This document shows, one piece after another, positions 6,692 through 6,867 of a stretch of DNA of 6,867 bases. The stretch's first letter is position 1. Each line of letters opens with the position of its first letter. Below the pieces are notes generated by a model. The model was not told where the DNA came from and did no database searches. It was given only the letters and a program-made list of their open reading frames with translations. The translations under genes were made by a program, and so were the position numbers. The stretch covers positions 1-6,867 of the forward strand of contig JAHJQT010000053.1 in assembly GCA_018819085.1 (NCBI GenBank), in the 5' to 3' direction. The DNA is from Patescibacteria group bacterium (lineage in GTDB: Bacteria > Patescibacteriota > Minisyncoccia > Portnoybacterales > UBA2143).

Positions 6692-6720
6692 ATTATAATA
6701 CAATAAATCTAATTTGTCAA
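6692..6720 (-). promoter_or_regulatory. Perfect consensus sigma70 promoter for the 193-residue protein gene
   Basis: The minus strand has TTGACA at 6720-6715 and TATAAT at 6697-6692 separated by exactly 17 bases, an exact match to the bacterial consensus in both hexamers and spacing. Initiation is expected near 6685, giving a leader of about 60 bases that contains two T-rich tracts and then the Shine-Dalgarno sequence. Such a match is rare even in AT-rich DNA and implies strong constitutive transcription unless a repressor binds. The -35 hexamer coincides with the leftmost of the TGTC motifs on the plus strand (TGTCAA). Confidence 0.88.
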
Positions 6721-6800
6721 ATAAAATGTTGGCTTTCAGCTAGAATGTCACTAGTTAGCTTTCAACAATATGTCGTATTTGCTAAAATACATTTAGTGTC
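6715..6800. repeat. Degenerate ~26-bp spaced repeats with TGTC cores (possible element end or operator)
   Basis: On the plus strand TGTC occurs at 6715, 6746, 6771 and 6797, spaced 31, 25 and 26 bases. The sequence leading into the second and third copies is related: GTTGGCTTTCAGC from 6728 and GTTAGCTTTCAAC from 6754, differing at two positions. The stretch before the fourth copy (TTTGCTAAAATAC) is a weaker match. A small hairpin GTATTT-GCTA-AAATAC lies at 6775-6790. Regularly spaced protein-binding repeats of this kind occur at the ends of Tn552/Tn5053-like and IS21-like elements and also in divergent operators. A weak plus-strand promoter (TTCAAC at 6761, TAAAAT at 6783) overlaps the array. 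Which interpretation is right cannot be settled here. Confidence 0.45.
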
Positions 6801-6832
6801 GTCTGGAAGAACTGATAGGAGTTAAAGACAAT

Positions 6833-6867
6833 ATGGAAAAAGAAATATTAGAAGATAGATTTAGTCA
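6833..6867 (+). CDS. Start of a divergent plus-strand gene (3' end outside window), unidentified
   Basis: ATG at 6833 opens a frame of 11 complete codons (MEKEILEDRFS) that runs to the window edge without a stop. An AGGAG at 6817-6821 lies 11 bases upstream, a somewhat long but usable ribosome-binding spacing. The residues are charged and helix-prone and fit the start of many cytoplasmic proteins, so no family can be named. It would be transcribed away from the 193-residue protein gene, with the TGTC repeats between them. If the repeats are a transposon end, a transposase would be expected here, but these residues do not show that. Confidence 0.45.
   Translation, partial: MEKEILEDRFS

Noticed and set aside
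6715..6800. Possible CRISPR array.
   Set aside because: Only two reasonably similar copies of about 13 bases, no constant repeat with unique spacers, and no cas genes in the window.

Overview
The window is AT-rich (about 31% G+C by hand count in murG) and almost entirely coded on the minus strand. It most resembles a small-genome bacterium of the Patescibacteria/CPR type, with moderate confidence. The reasons are an aspartyl-tRNA synthetase that lacks the usual ~130-residue GAD insertion, a stripped-down peptidoglycan cluster (mraY-ftsW-murG without murD/E/F or ftsI), very tight gene packing, and no Shine-Dalgarno sequence before any of the housekeeping genes. TGA is used as a stop (end of mraY), so the code is standard bacterial and the TGA=Gly lineages are excluded.

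Layout, read in the direction of transcription (right to left): positions 5944 to 1 form one probable operon, aspS - D,D-carboxypeptidase (dac-like) - mraY - ftsW - murG - gltX (3' end outside the window). Gaps run from a 4-bp overlap to 17 bp. A plausible promoter lies just before aspS, so close that the mRNA would be almost leaderless. MraY makes lipid I, MurG makes lipid II, FtsW polymerises lipid II at the division septum, and the D,D-carboxypeptidase trims the stem peptides. The operon starts and ends with aminoacyl-tRNA synthetases (Asp, Glu), so wall synthesis is tied to translation capacity.

Upstream of aspS, 5992-6720 holds a self-contained minus-strand unit of a different character: a perfect consensus sigma70 promoter (TTGACA-17-TATAAT), a ~60-nt leader, a perfect AAGGAGGT ribosome binding site, a 193-residue Cys-rich protein resembling hypothetical proteins of phages and metagenomes, and a 15-bp stem plus T-run terminator. 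Its G+C (~37%) is higher than that of the operon. This looks like acquired, strongly expressed DNA.

To its right, 6715-6800 carries spaced TGTC-containing degenerate repeats, followed by the first codons of a plus-strand gene (from 6833) that leaves the window. The repeats and divergent gene could be the end of a mobile element or an operator region. The window alone cannot decide. No CRISPR array, tRNA, rRNA or complete insertion sequence was seen.
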